In this document: positions 48,658 through 61,300 of the stretch, piece by piece
Layout: the number at the start of each line of letters is the position of its first letter
Numbering within the stretch: the stretch's first letter is position 1
From: Schistosoma haematobium
Lineage: Eukaryota > Platyhelminthes > Trematoda > Strigeidida > Schistosomatidae
NCBI RefSeq assembly: GCF_000699445.3
Contig: NC_067196.1
Coordinates: 85,674,364-85,738,363 of the forward strand
Reading direction: 5' to 3'
Length of the DNA: 64,000 nt
Made by a program: the position numbers and the translations under genes
The notes under the pieces: model-generated
Told to the model about the DNA's origin: nothing
Seen by the model: the letters and a program-made list of their open reading frames with translations, nothing else
The model's database searches: none

Positions 48658-49136
48658 TTTATTTATTTTAACACATTAATATTGGTACAAGGAGGCACCA
48701 AATACATATGCGCCACACAAATCTCATTCGATATGTGTGAGGGCTGTGATACTGCCAGGGTGCCCAAACCGAAGCAGGTGGTTTTCTTAGTGGGCCACTC
48801 CTTGAGCCTTCGACCTGAAGGTCTGATCCACAAGGCAGTGGAGCAACGTAAGGAGATGCAGTCCCATGGAAACCGGTGACCAACGACTGGTTCATACGCC
48901 ATTTGTTCCCGCAGGATACTGCAGCCCATGTGCATCATTGGCTTGGAATCCGGTTAAAGCGCCGGACATTCGCTTTTCGTCCTCTCACTTTTGTAAACAA
49001 CACCCCCGCCACGAGAAGGCAGTGAGAACTTCCCTGGCAGAGGCTTTATATGCCTGGCCGTGTGAGGGCATTTCGAGAGGGAGAGCGGTCTCTCCCCACT
49101 CTCGGCCATACCTGGGCATTTGGGGGCTTTTTCCAA
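48658..49136 (-). repeat. G/C-richer dispersed repeat family I, copy 2
   Basis: Counterpart of 34997-35412 in opposite orientation and slightly longer at its 5' end (about 49080-49136). Composition stands out from the AT-rich flanks. Overlapping short frames on both strands are likely decayed. Confidence 0.75.
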
Positions 49137-49491
49137 TTAGTACCAACTATAACAGAATACACGTTTCAGATTATCTACCGATCACCCAAACATATCACTA
49201 CATACAATCCCTAGTCATTTAGACTAGTGATTAAAATTTAACTTAATCTATAGAATATGATCGACAATGAAGACTAGGCAAATATGGTAGGAATTATTGT
49301 TCAATGGTCAGTCACTGTTATTTAGACATGTATTTACAATATAAGTATTTTACAATAAAGAGGTTGAAACTCAATACTTGAGTGTATAATGATTAAGAGA
49401 TTATACCTACAATATCATATGGAATTATAAGGATATTTTTGATATTTTAAGATAAAATTGTTAAAAACTGAAAAAAAAACTTTTTTTAAGC
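49137..49491. other. AT-rich stretch, nothing recognised
   Basis: No feature recognised. Confidence 0.4.
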
Positions 49492-49625
49492 GAAGATAAA
49501 TAGTGGCTAGCAGTGGAATCGAGTTTGACGCGCGTTCTGTCCTATTTATGACTCGTCAGCTGGATGTACCTGCATCTCAAAGTTGATGTTCACTCTGGGA
49601 CTCGATGAGATACAAGTAAACGACA
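49492..49625 (-). mobile_element. Sm-alpha-like fragment (family B)
   Basis: Minus strand tail and hammerhead end (core CTGACGA near 49553-49559 kept; CAGAAC where GACGAAAC is expected) and a truncated tRNA-like box. Confidence 0.7.
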
Positions 49626-49949
49626 CCATGTGAATAAAACGTTGTTTTTTTGTTGTTGTTGATTGTTAATCATTACGTACTAGAGAGTTGTAAACAAAAT
49701 CTCAGATTGTTTGAGATAACTTACACTTTATTAGATTTCCAACAATTAGATTGAACGTAATTTAATATTCAAAAGGTACGTGTGGTTATATAAGTCTTCA
49801 AATAAGTGAGAAGATACTGTGTTTATTTGATATATCAAAAACTTTGCAGTTAACTATAGATAAGATGAATCGTTTTTATAGATTAACTTTCACTTTGATA
49901 ACTAACCAAAATGTCGTAACTAAAGAATATTATAACTGTAAACTGTTAA

Positions 49950-50292
49950 TTGTTAAGATAGATGGTGACTAAAGTGGAATCCAGGACGCGCGTTTTGTCC
50001 TATTTGGAACTCACTAGCTGGATGTACGTGCATCCCGGTGTTGATGTTCAATCTGGGTCTGGAACCCAGTACCGTTCACTTCGTCCAGATGACGAGTTCC
50101 AAATAGGACGAAACGCGCGTCATGGATTCCACTGCTAGCCACTATCCATCTTTGCTTATAATGCTTGTAACTTAAGGCAATACCGAAGCAATTCGCACAG
50201 TATGCACATATTCTAATAAGAGACTGATCAATTGCAGTCCTCAACATCCATTGGAATATTCGAACGTACAATACAAAATGAATATGAACTGT
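49950..50292 (+). mobile_element. Sm-alpha-like fold-back with opposed hammerheads
   Basis: Inverted end 49950-50080 (minus-strand hammerhead region 49980-50035, CTAGTGA core) and direct end 50083-50135 (ATGACGA core: C3 lost, but stem II, GAAA and GCGCGTC kept), then the Sm-alpha linker to about 50292. There is no tRNA-like box between the arms beyond a B-box scrap. Confidence 0.75.
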
Positions 50293-50620
50293 AAGTTTAC
50301 GCAAAACGTTTTCAGGGAATCCAAATGATAAACACAAATTGTTCATCCATTTACGAACTAATCAATAATATAAGCTTCCAACTGTTTACTATCTGATCAT
50401 TAACTAATGTTATTTCAATATGAAATTTATTTTCAAATTGTTGTCAAGTTTCTAATAAACCTAATTTAAGCATCTAACTAATCACTGTGTTAGATCGTTT
50501 GAACTAGAAAAAATCTATTCTTTGTTAACTTTAATAATCATTTTGATGCAAACACAAATACTATGCCAAAGTTTATTTCGTGATGTTAATAAAGATGCTT
50601 AATATTTGTTATCTAATGCA
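50293..50620. other. AT-rich stretch, nothing recognised
   Basis: No feature recognised. Confidence 0.4.
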
Positions 50621-50830
50621 TGCTACTTACGCTGACAGATATAAGTAGTATATAACACCAATCGGAAATGGAAAAACTGGCAGTAGAACTTGGAGAATTA
50701 TACAGAATGTGAAGAACAAATAATGAAAATTTGAAAATGAAGTATTTTAGCGTATAGTTCTTATATTTTGCCAAAAATACAATCAATTGTCTTCAACTGT
50801 ATTCACGTTTATTACGTTTATACTGAACAA
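50621..50830 (+). repeat. LTR-like repeat family E, copy 1
   Basis: Shares GCTACTTA...ATAAGTAGTATATAAC and the following purine-rich block with 57288-57495 and 61637-61890. The TATA-like GTATATAAC and small terminal hairpin suggest an LTR fragment; no coding part. Confidence 0.65.
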
Positions 50831-51237
50831 TAAATAATACTGAACACTTTAATCCAATCTGAATATAATATTAATGTTGTATGCATTTGATGTTCATCTC
50901 GTTGAAAATGCCTTAATCAATTGATTATTCAATGAGAAATTACATGATAAATAAAAGATATTTAGTGATTGTGATAGTTGTGTGACTAGTACTGATGGGG
51001 GAAAAGTACCCCCTTTCAAAGTGACATTAATTAACCAATGGTACTAACACACAGTTCTGAGTTGAAAAAAAGAAAGAAAACAAACTGTGACAAAAAGAAT
51101 AATAAACTATTGGCAATGATAACAATAAGAATATAATCTAATTGAATAGATTGTTTAATCAACAGGTATATGTATATATATATAATGATAAACAAATTAG
51201 ACTCTTTCACAACCACTGAACAAATACATTAAAATAT
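50831..51237. other. AT-rich stretch, nothing recognised
   Basis: Short (TA)n near 51172-51184; otherwise nothing. Confidence 0.4.
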
Positions 51238-51498
51238 TCGAAGAGTTTTTGTGGATATTCTAGTCATTTTAATGATTGAGATCATAAGTCCATTGAAGAT
51301 AGACCACGATGAAAAACATGAAAGCACTACATGGTACGTTTCGTCCTATTGTAGGATCATGAATGTACACTGCTAAAGAGTCCCATAATACAACAAAACA
51401 GCTTTCCAGTGTTTCCAAGTTTTTCATGATGATCTAACTTCAATAGATTGATGATCTCAATCATTGAACTTAAAACATCTTCATAAGAGATATCAATG
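51238..51498 (+). mobile_element. Fold-back family A SINE, arms only
   Basis: The inverted arm (tail plus hammerhead scrap, 51238-51355) is joined directly to the direct hammerhead scrap and tail (51356-51498). The tRNA-like box is absent. It lies about 200 bases 3' of the HCN stop codon on the gene's downstream side. Confidence 0.7.
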
Positions 51499-51692
51499 TA
51501 TGTAAAGAAATAGATTGTTTATTTAAATAATAATAATTTACTAATTCTACATTTAGTATTCACAAATGATATTTGAATGAATGTTTAATATAGTTAAGTA
51601 AATGCATCTCTTTATTGTAGATAGACCATTTCATTGGATTACATTACGTAATAATAATAACTGTTTAAAGTATATTGATATATAGATTATTT

Positions 51693-52301
51693 CTATTGAT
51701 TATTGATTGAAAGATTATTTTCATTAGTTTGTTCATTGATTTTAATTGGTACACTTGATATAGTTGACTCTTTCAATGATACATGATCATGATCATGAAT
51801 AACAGAAACCGTTACATTCACCGGTGTTGATTTTGTGATTTGCCAATTATTTACTAAATTCGATGATGTTACTTTTAATAAATTTAAATGATCTACACTT
51901 TTAGTTTTCTTAATGATTTTTGAATGATTTAATTTACCTTGTTTCATATGATACCATTTACGTAGATTTGTATTGAATAAAGTTGATGTACTAGATCGAT
52001 TATTCGTTGAATGATTCCACCATTCAGGTTCAGAACTTTTACGTAATAATAATGTATTCCAATGTGATGATTTACGTCGTTTAAAATAATTCACTGGATG
52101 TGAGAATTTATTAATTTTTTTACATAATTGATAATTTCGTTCATTAGGATTATGTTTATGATTATTACGACATTGACTACTAATATGATCATTAGTAGTA
52201 GTATTCATATTATCACCAGTTCTACAATTATCAATACCATCTTCATCAATGCTATCTTCTGTTTCTCCTTCGATTTGTACATCATCTGTTTCACGAATAG
52301 C
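51693..52301 (-). CDS. HCN: HCN terminal exon: divergent cytoplasmic tail
   Basis: 202 codons plus stop, acceptor TATTTTAG. It joins in frame to the CNBD exon. The tail starts with an acidic stretch ([20 protein letters not shown]) and becomes rich in Asn, Ser, His and Lys, ending [11 protein letters not shown] see no vertebrate-type C-terminal SNL tripeptide. Assignment as the last exon rests on the long open frame in the correct phase. Possible polyadenylation signals on the minus strand are AATAAA at 51611-51616 and 51518-51523. Confidence 0.8.
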   Translation of the reverse strand, partial: AIRETDDVQIEGETEDSIDEDGIDNCRTGDNMNTTTNDHISSQCRNNHKHNPNERNYQLCKKINKFSHPVNYFKRRKSSHWNTLLLRKSSEPEWWNHSTNNRSSTSTLFNTNLRKWYHMKQGKLNHSKIIKKTKSVDHLNLLKVTSSNLVNNWQITKSTPVNVTVSVIHDHDHVSLKESTISSVPIKINEQTNENNLSINNQ

Positions 52302-55300
52302 CTAAAATATCACAATAATTATGTATATAAAGTTTTAAAAGAAAAGATTGGATTAAGGTCATTTTAAAGTAGAAACTAATAGAGAAAAGATTATCTTTCA
52401 CAGTGAGACTATAATTTATGGACGAATCAATTAGGTATAAGATAATAGGTCTCGGATTTTGGAACGAAATTGTCTTAATATAATTCTGGAATTATATCTG
52501 ATGACAGTTCGTGATGAAAATCCTAAATCTAATTCTTAATCTTAACCATCAATCGTAAATCATGATTCTTATTCCTCGCACTGGTTTATAACCCTCATTT
52601 GGTCCTAGATATTAGGTGGACACTCTCAAGGTCGATCTAGCGTCGCTCAAAGGTCGTCTGTTAATTATAGTCCCCCCAGATTTCGTAGTTACTATTGATT
52701 ATCAAGCGATCGTATTTGAAAAAAATAAGAAATATCACAGATTTTTTCAAATTACTGAGTTCGCCATTTAGTATGATCACAGCTGAAGAAGCCAGAAAAA
52801 AACAACATAGTAAATAAACACTTATTATTTATTGTTATATCTACACGTTAGATTCTTAATATACCGAGTATAACTTGAGTATTTAAATGCTAGAACCTTC
52901 TAAGTTGCATATGACAAGACAGAAGTCAAGTGAAAGGAACGCTATTCCAAGCAGTTTCAAATATGGTACAAAACTACCAGGTACTTATAGTTTTTTACTA
53001 AAAATGAAATGATCGGTATAGTCCTTCAATCCGCATACAGTGGGTTTTTGGCATTTGTCCAATAGGGAAGCTACACATAGTGATTCTGGAATATTCTTCC
53101 AAAAGCTGATTGGATGGAGTATCTTCATCTCTCTGAGCTTCTTACAGCTTCCTCGAGTTCACCCGTTTGCCATCGTCACAAATATATTTTTTTGTAAGCA
53201 AGTTAGGAAGGTGAGTTGGAATTTAATTCTTTTCTTTAATAATCGCCATGATACATTGAGAAATGATCAAACATGTAAGTATTCCATTTCTATATATTGA
53301 TCTAATTGCATGAAGTATACTATAAAAACTGAAGGTCCTGATTTCAGGTAGAGTACACAATGATCAGATGCTCCAATTGAGAATAAAAAGGTTATCTGAT
53401 TCATCTTAATTTTTGATCATTCTTCCCACTATAATGAGTATGATCAAAAATTATCTTTAAATTCAACCAAACATTACATATAATTCTACTAATCTCACAT
53501 AGTAGATGTTTGAAAATATTGTGAATCAGAGTCCAGTAGTAATTTCATGTACATATGATCGTGTAAAGTGGTTGGATACAACTAACTGACCACTTAGTTG
53601 TATCAAGCTAATCCTTTAGTGTTGCTTGATAGAATTGGATGAATAATCTAAACACAAAATCAGAGTCATATTGTCATTTCATTTCATTTGAATAATTTAT
53701 TTGTCATTAACTTTATGGTATAATAACCTTCTAAGCTCCACCCACCTGACAACTGAACGTAATTCACAAAATGCTGTGTCATATAGACTAGACGAACATA
53801 ACATTAATCACTAGTCGGTGATTTATCAATTGTACATACTGATATGTCTTTGACATTCAGAATAAAATACACTCAGTAATTTAATTTAAAAATCTTACCT
53901 GATTTACTATTTCATTTACTAGTTTTAAATCATCATACAAATCTTTACGATTGCTGACAACTAAAGGATCACGTCCAATTTTATTTAAACGTTCAGCTGC
54001 AACAGATTCCATAGTTCTACGCATTAATGGATAATTATCTAATACTTCCAAAAAACTTGCTCTATCTAATGAATAAACATTACAGTATGTCTCTGCTCGA
54101 ACACTTGCCACACGGCGAGCATTTGTCAATAGGCATATTTCTATAATAGAAAAAGTGTGTTTATTTTTTAAAAGGACCCATTTTAATGTACAAACAATGT
54201 ACATGAAACAAATTATCTGACAATTTTAAAATAATTTTAGTAGTTGAGATCATGAGTCAATTGAAGCTAGACCACCATGGAAAATCTGAAAGCACTGGAC
54301 AGCCGTTTTGTCCTATTGTGGGACTCCTCAGCAGTGTGCATCCACGATCCCACACGCGGGATTCAAACTCAAGACCTTCATTCTCGCGCACGAACACTTA
54401 ACCTCTAGACCACTGGACTAGCCGGCATGCAACGGTGTTAATGTCTAACCTCAACTAATCCAAGAAACTGAGCGGTCACACCTCGTGAGATTCGAACACA
54501 GAACCTATCAGTTACACGCGCCACCGTCCACCATTGTCATCAGTGAGTTACAATCTCACAACAGACCCGGCTGATCTCCATTGGTCACTGTTTCTCACTA
54601 GAACTTTAGGAAGTTAAATTTGAAAAAGTACTACTTGAAGAAAATTCCTACGACAATACGCAATAGCTATTCATTTTTGCCTTTTGTTTTTTTGAACTTA
54701 TCGAATGAATCCACTTTTATTCCATTTAGCTTACCTTGCCAATGTGAATTGAATTATACACTCATATAAATTAAAACTACTCCCAAACTGCTGAAAAATA
54801 TAATCAGTATGCAATATCAGAACTCATTAACTAATAGAGATTCATCAATACATGTCTGTAATGTTTGGTAGTGAATTAAAGAATGAGATATATTTTTTAT
54901 GTATTGTTGTTATGTCGCGATAAGCATAATGAATTGTAACTTTGGGCTCCATTTACGGACCAATACTAAACGTATATTTTTGTCGTATAATTGTTAAATA
55001 ACTAAACTATTCATATTCGTGTTCCTCTTATCATAAGCTTTATTTTGACCTATAAACTATTATTATACGATTTACCATTTTCGAGTTATGTCTAGTGTAT
55101 CAATTACTATCTCCCATATTCACAGCCATATTTGGCTAAATCTTGTACAAATGTTGTTTCCTATTTTATTGGTACGATGTGGTCTGTTTGATTGGTATAT
55201 AAACCCCGCATGCTTGAAGTAAATGATTGATATTGTAAAGGCTGAGATTGGTGTTCTGGACTTAACTGGTTGAGCTAGGCGGGAAGCTGGACCGATAAGT

Positions 55301-58300
55301 ACTCTAGACTGCCCACACAGGTTTTATGCGTCACTGATCCGATCGATAGTTCGCTGCTCCCTAATTGGCGGTATCGTTACATTATACGTTATACATTAAC
55401 AGGGCGCACAGGCCAACAAGTTATAACAGTTATCTAACTAATTCTTGAGGATATCAGTTATCCAACTGTATGTTTTTCTTATTAAACTAATTTAGATTAC
55501 TTTACAAAATCTACAAGCTTTTTGAGTAGTTACTTCATGTGATTATTAAGCTGGATTATCCAATAATTCATTCAAATCTACATTTGTTACATAGAAACAG
55601 TAAAATCGGCTAAAAGTCTTAACCAAATATTCAAAATTCACTTCTAAAGTAGCAGTAACTTTACCATATGAAAGCTAATAATGAATTTAATGAAGATTTA
55701 TGGAACGGTGGTTTAATGGTTAAAGTGCTCGACTTTTACTAGTAGGTCCAAGACTCGTATCCCATTTTACCTACTCTGTTTTGAGTGTTCTAATACTATC
55801 ACTAGCTCTCATGTTAACAATTAAAATTCAAGCCGAATACACAAACCTGTACAAATAAGCTCTATTAATCGAGTTACATGAATATTTGACATACGCATAA
55901 GAACGACTAATCACAAATGTCAGTTAATAACAATAAAATAATTAAACTCTACCAATGAGGTCTAAAGTTATGCCTAAAAAATGTACACTCACCTCCAAAA
56001 TATGAACCATCTGACAGACTAGTGGCTACTTCACCATCTCTTGTAACAATATCCACTATACCTTCTTGAATAAAATACATTTTTGTACCAATTGTACCTT
56101 CTTTAATAATCAAATCACCTGGTTGAAACACTTCATAACGTAATTTAACAACTACTTCTGAGACAAAATTTTGGTCAGCAAATGTGAAAAATGGTACAGC
56201 AGCAACTAATGCTCGACAATTGTAATTGATAATTTGCTTAAATGTAGAAAACAAAAAAAATTATGTTTATCAGTATAGGGTTGTGGAGATTGTTAAGTTT
56301 AGATTGATATCATGAATGGATCAATGATAAACCAGCACTGAAAACCTGGAAGCACTGAATAGCCATTTCGTCCTAGTATGGGACTCCTCATGTGCTCACT
56401 AGTGACCTGCTTCAAGATAGATTTCATGGAGTTCTGATGAATTGACGTGACCAGTGGACTTCAACTATGTCTGTTATGAGGTAGTTATTCATTGAAAACT
56501 ATGGTAAACGGTGATGATAAATCGTGGATTGATTGAAGTTACACATTAACACTGTTATATGCCAGCTTAATGGTCTAGAGGTTAAGCTTCCGTGCGCGAC
56601 TTCGGAGGTCCTGGAATGAGTGCTGCGTTCGGGATCTTGGGTGTGCACTGCTGAGGAGTCCCATACTACGGCGAAACGGCTGTCCAAGGCTTCCAGGTTT
56701 TCAGTGATGGTCTAACACTGTTGTATTCATGATATCAATCTAAAGTTGTATTTGTTGATTATTTCAATGAATAACTAAGTCACCATAAACGGTAGCCTGT
56801 AAATTAATTTTTAAAAGTATACTAAAATAGTGTTTTCCAGGTTAACAGTACTAATCAGATTATAAACTAATTCGATGCACATCAGCTTGACGTTTGATCA
56901 ATTTATTTATTTATTAGAAAAACCAATGTTTCTGGTATTTAAAATCCAAACTTATATTTTAGCTCATGTTGTCTATGAAGAATAAATAGTCACTTTAACA
57001 GCACTAGTAGAGGACTCATCAGTAGTGTCAGTTGATAACTCGAATCAATAAGTTACCTTTAAAATAACTAGTGGACATCTGTTGGCACACTTTTCTAATC
57101 TCAGTCAATTAGTTATGTTGTATGATTTTCAACATCTGTGATAGCTGTCTCAATCTTGACATTGGTAAATTCCACCAGTTATAATTTATTACTAAAACAT
57201 CATCAACTTTTCTTAGAGTAAGTCATCAGGGCAGAATTGCCTATTACTATGTAAGATTATTGTAGATAGTCTTTTGCTCTGGTGTGTGCTACTTATATCA
57301 GCATAAGTAGTATATAACGCGAATCAGGAATAAAATATCTGGCAGCAGATGGTCAAGAAGATCGAGGAGGAAAGAATAGTAGCAGAAAATAATTGGTATG
57401 AGAATTCAGGAACATTGAAGTTTAAGACGACTGACTAATATTTGCAAAAGGAACAATCAAGTTTGAGACAATTGATTGACATTTTACAAATTAGGTATTC
57501 ACGGCGAGACTATGATTTATGGACGAACCAATCAGATTTACGATAACAAGTCTTAGATTTTGGCGCGAAATTCATTCACCCATTTGGCTAAATAGAGTCT
57601 CGGCATTATAGCTGATGTCAGTTCATGATGAAAACCTTAAATCTAATTCCTAACCCCAACCATCAATTGTAAATCATAACCCTTATTCTTCAAAATGCTT
57701 TATAACCCTCATTTAGCCCTAGTAAGTAGGTAGGCACTCTCAAGGTCACTTTAGCGTCGCTCAAAGGTCGTCAATAAATTATAATCTCACCGTATTCACT
57801 ATATGGTCCTCAGATTTTACTAGAATATTCTGTAATTTTGTGTTCATATACATTCGATTGTCCACACTTGTGCACTGCTATCTGGTATTCAATAATTATT
57901 GAGTTAAAGTCAGTCTATTATGTGAACTATTCAAATATTATCAGAAGGGGTTTTTGTGGAGATTTTATAAATTTCACTGATTGAAATAATCAGTCAATTG
58001 AAGCTAGACCACCATGGTAAACCTGGAAGCACTGGATGGCCGTTTCGTCCTAGTGTGGGACTCCTCAGCAGTGCGCATCAAATATTGTATAAAAGTGTTT
58101 CCTTTAGGTTTACTTATTAGGCGACTATGAATTGGTATCAAATTTTGAAATCTTACTCCATTTAAGACATTTAAGTCATTCCCTCTTAACAATATTAGTT
58201 TAATGAAAAAAAAGTACAGTTTGATTAAAACATCTTGGCCTTATCAATAAATAACACTTGAATGAACAATATTAGTTTACTTATTATTAATCCATACATC

Positions 58301-61300
58301 ATTCAGTAACATTTTACACACGAAAAAGAACTGATTTTATTAACACTAAAAGCATTTCAGATAACAATAGACACTTGATTCTATTTAGATTGTATTACTT
58401 TGATAGTAGAAAACGGATTATTATTAAGGGAGAGATAACGCTTTGTAAAATGTTAATGTTCCTTTACTAGTCAAATATAAACTGCTAAAGTGAAAAAAAA
58501 GTGATCGACATGATGATAAAGCCAATAAACATCAACGTAAATACATCAAAGCCTATCATCTTTCTCTATCTCACCCTTTATAAAGTCATTCTTTGATGAT
58601 ATGTGGTAGATTAAACTTAATTACTTTGTAGACCATTTTATATAATCTTTGAGTGATTTATAAAGTGTTTTAATATTCACTGAAGACAATGCGAAATGAC
58701 CACACAATGTCGTGGATTGATTGAAGCTAGATATTAACACCTGCTCAGTGGTCTAGAGATTAAGTGTTTGTGTGCGAGAATGAAGGTCCTTTGTTAAAAT
58801 ATTGTTTTCGGGATCATGGATACACGTTATTGCGAAGCTTCATACTAGAACGAAACGGCTGTCTAATGCTTCCAGAAATTTAATGTTCGTCTAACTTTCA
58901 TCGCTTCATGTTGTCAATGAAATTCAACAATCTCTACTGACGAATCTTTTTGTGTTTGAAATTTTCATACATACCGGTATATGATATAATATACATTAGT
59001 TACAATGTTATTCATCATATTAATAGCTAAATATTAACATCTTTGGTTGTGGTAACAGATAACACATGTTAGAATCTCTAAGTAGTCACTTATTTCCTGA
59101 AGATAGGAGACATATCTGACCGGTGAAATCCAGCGTTAGGGCTCCCTACTGCAATCTAATAAAAACGTTTCCAGGCATTCCGAAAGGTATACTATCAAAA
59201 TCTCAAACACATAAGTTCTAAGTAAATGATAGTTTACCAGTGATATTCGGACGTAATTTTATGAATCTCACCAACTTCATTTTTCTTTTAACTTAATTCT
59301 CTAGTATGATTATTACTTCCAACTAGTTGTATCCAAATGTCATGAGATCAAATGTTTGAATTTAACTTATTCGAATACTTGTGTTTTGTATTAATCTTAT
59401 TCTATAGTATCCATATAAAGCTGGATTGAAAATCAACTAAATGACTACCAATTTTGATATGTCATCGTTGAAATAAAAAGTTCACAGGTATTTGTACTTA
59501 TTGCTTAAGTACAGAACAAATACAAGTTTGTACAGACAATGAAAAAATATGTATCATTGTTATATTATTCCAGTGAAGATAAAATTACAGGTAACTTCTG
59601 AGAACTATGAATGGACTAATATCATCTACTGAATCAAATCTCAATGTTATATCCTAGCAGAGATTAAATTACGAGTAACTTCCGAGGCCCATTAATGGAC
59701 TAATGTAATCTATACATTCTTATTGTATAACTACTAAGTAATTGGACTATGTATATCTATATTCCTCTTATTATATGCTTCATTCTGACATATAGATTAT
59801 TATTATACGATTTGCTGTTCATAAGTTATGTTCAGTTTATTGATTACAGTCTCCCATGTTCACAGCCACTTTTCGGGTTGATCTTGTATAAATGTTATTT
59901 CCTATTTTATGATGTGATGCGGTTCATTTGGCCTGGTATATAAACCAAGTATGTTTGAAATAAATAATTCGTATAGTGGAAGATTGTTATTGGTGTTTTG
60001 GACTCAACTGAACAAGTTTGACGAACAAAGGATCAATAAGGAGGCTAGACTGTTCAAACCAGTCAAATGTCATTGGTTTCGCACAGTCGTATTTCGATTG
60101 GCCAAAAAATTTCATAATAACAAGCTAGGTTTTAAGTCATAACAATCATAGTCAAATGAACATTTACAAAAGAAATAAAATTATATTTACCTCTTTTAAA
60201 CATTCTGAAAGTTCATTGAGAATTTCATTTTCATTAAACATTTTCCCTTGATATCGATGTTCATAATAACTAGCAATACGTTTACGTAAACCACGTGGAA
60301 GTTTTCTATATGCCATATATTCATCCACTTGTTTAAACTAAATATTTATAAAATAAAACTATTTTCAATGATTTCATTGTAATTTTATAATTCAACACAT
60401 TACTGAAGAAATAAAAGAGGATTGCACAATATCGTAGATTAGTTAAAGATAGACATTAACACTGTTGCATCCTGACTCAGTGGTCTCGAGGTTAAGTATT
60501 CTTACGTGACTGAGGGTCCTATGTTCGAGTCCCGTGGATGCGTGATAATGAGGAGCCTCATACTAAAACGAAACGGCCATCTAGTGCTTCAAGTTTTTCA
60601 ATGATTGTCTAACATTCATCGATTCATCATCTCAAACTAAACTCAATGATCTTCACTACCATATACTGGTATATATAGCATTTCATTTTATTTAAGACTC
60701 GTCAACTGGATGTGCTTGTATCAGCGAGTTAATTTAAACACTTAAACACTTAATATTGGTAAGTAATTTTATGATGTCGAAAATCCTAATCTGTTGGATT
60801 TAATCTGAACTAACCTTTGGCTGCTTCTCATTAACTGAATAACGAATTATAGTCGTAATTTAAAATATTCACTGATCCATAAGTCAGTAATCAACAAGTT
60901 TGGATCGATATTGTTTCATAACTCTTTACATAAGGCTAGAATACATCTATCGGAATTATTTGTGAACTGTCTCTCAGTTAATGTATATAATTCAGGTACA
61001 TAGAATTACACTTAGTTCAAAATATTACAGTGTTAAAATTAACTGATGATAAACGAAGCTACATAGCAATAAAATGTATCTCACCATACATGTAATTTAA
61101 TTAGTGACTAATTTTCTATAAAAGTTTCAAACTTGATAAGAACTGATTAGTAGTTGAAATGAATCCTGGAGAACTACGAAGGTCATCATCCAGAAAATAC
61201 AGGTATTTAATAACAGTTGTCTACGCAAAATACTTCGGATCCGTTGGCCAGACACTATTAGCAACAACCTACTGTGGGAGAGAACAAACCAGATCTCAGA

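Noticed and set aside
48658..49136. Several overlapping frames as a gene
   Set aside because: The segment is a repeat shared with 34997-35412, and frames on both strands are equally open, as expected by chance in G/C-richer DNA.
54908..55428. TSD for this LTR
   Set aside because: The five bases on each side (ATTGT and GTTAT) do not match.
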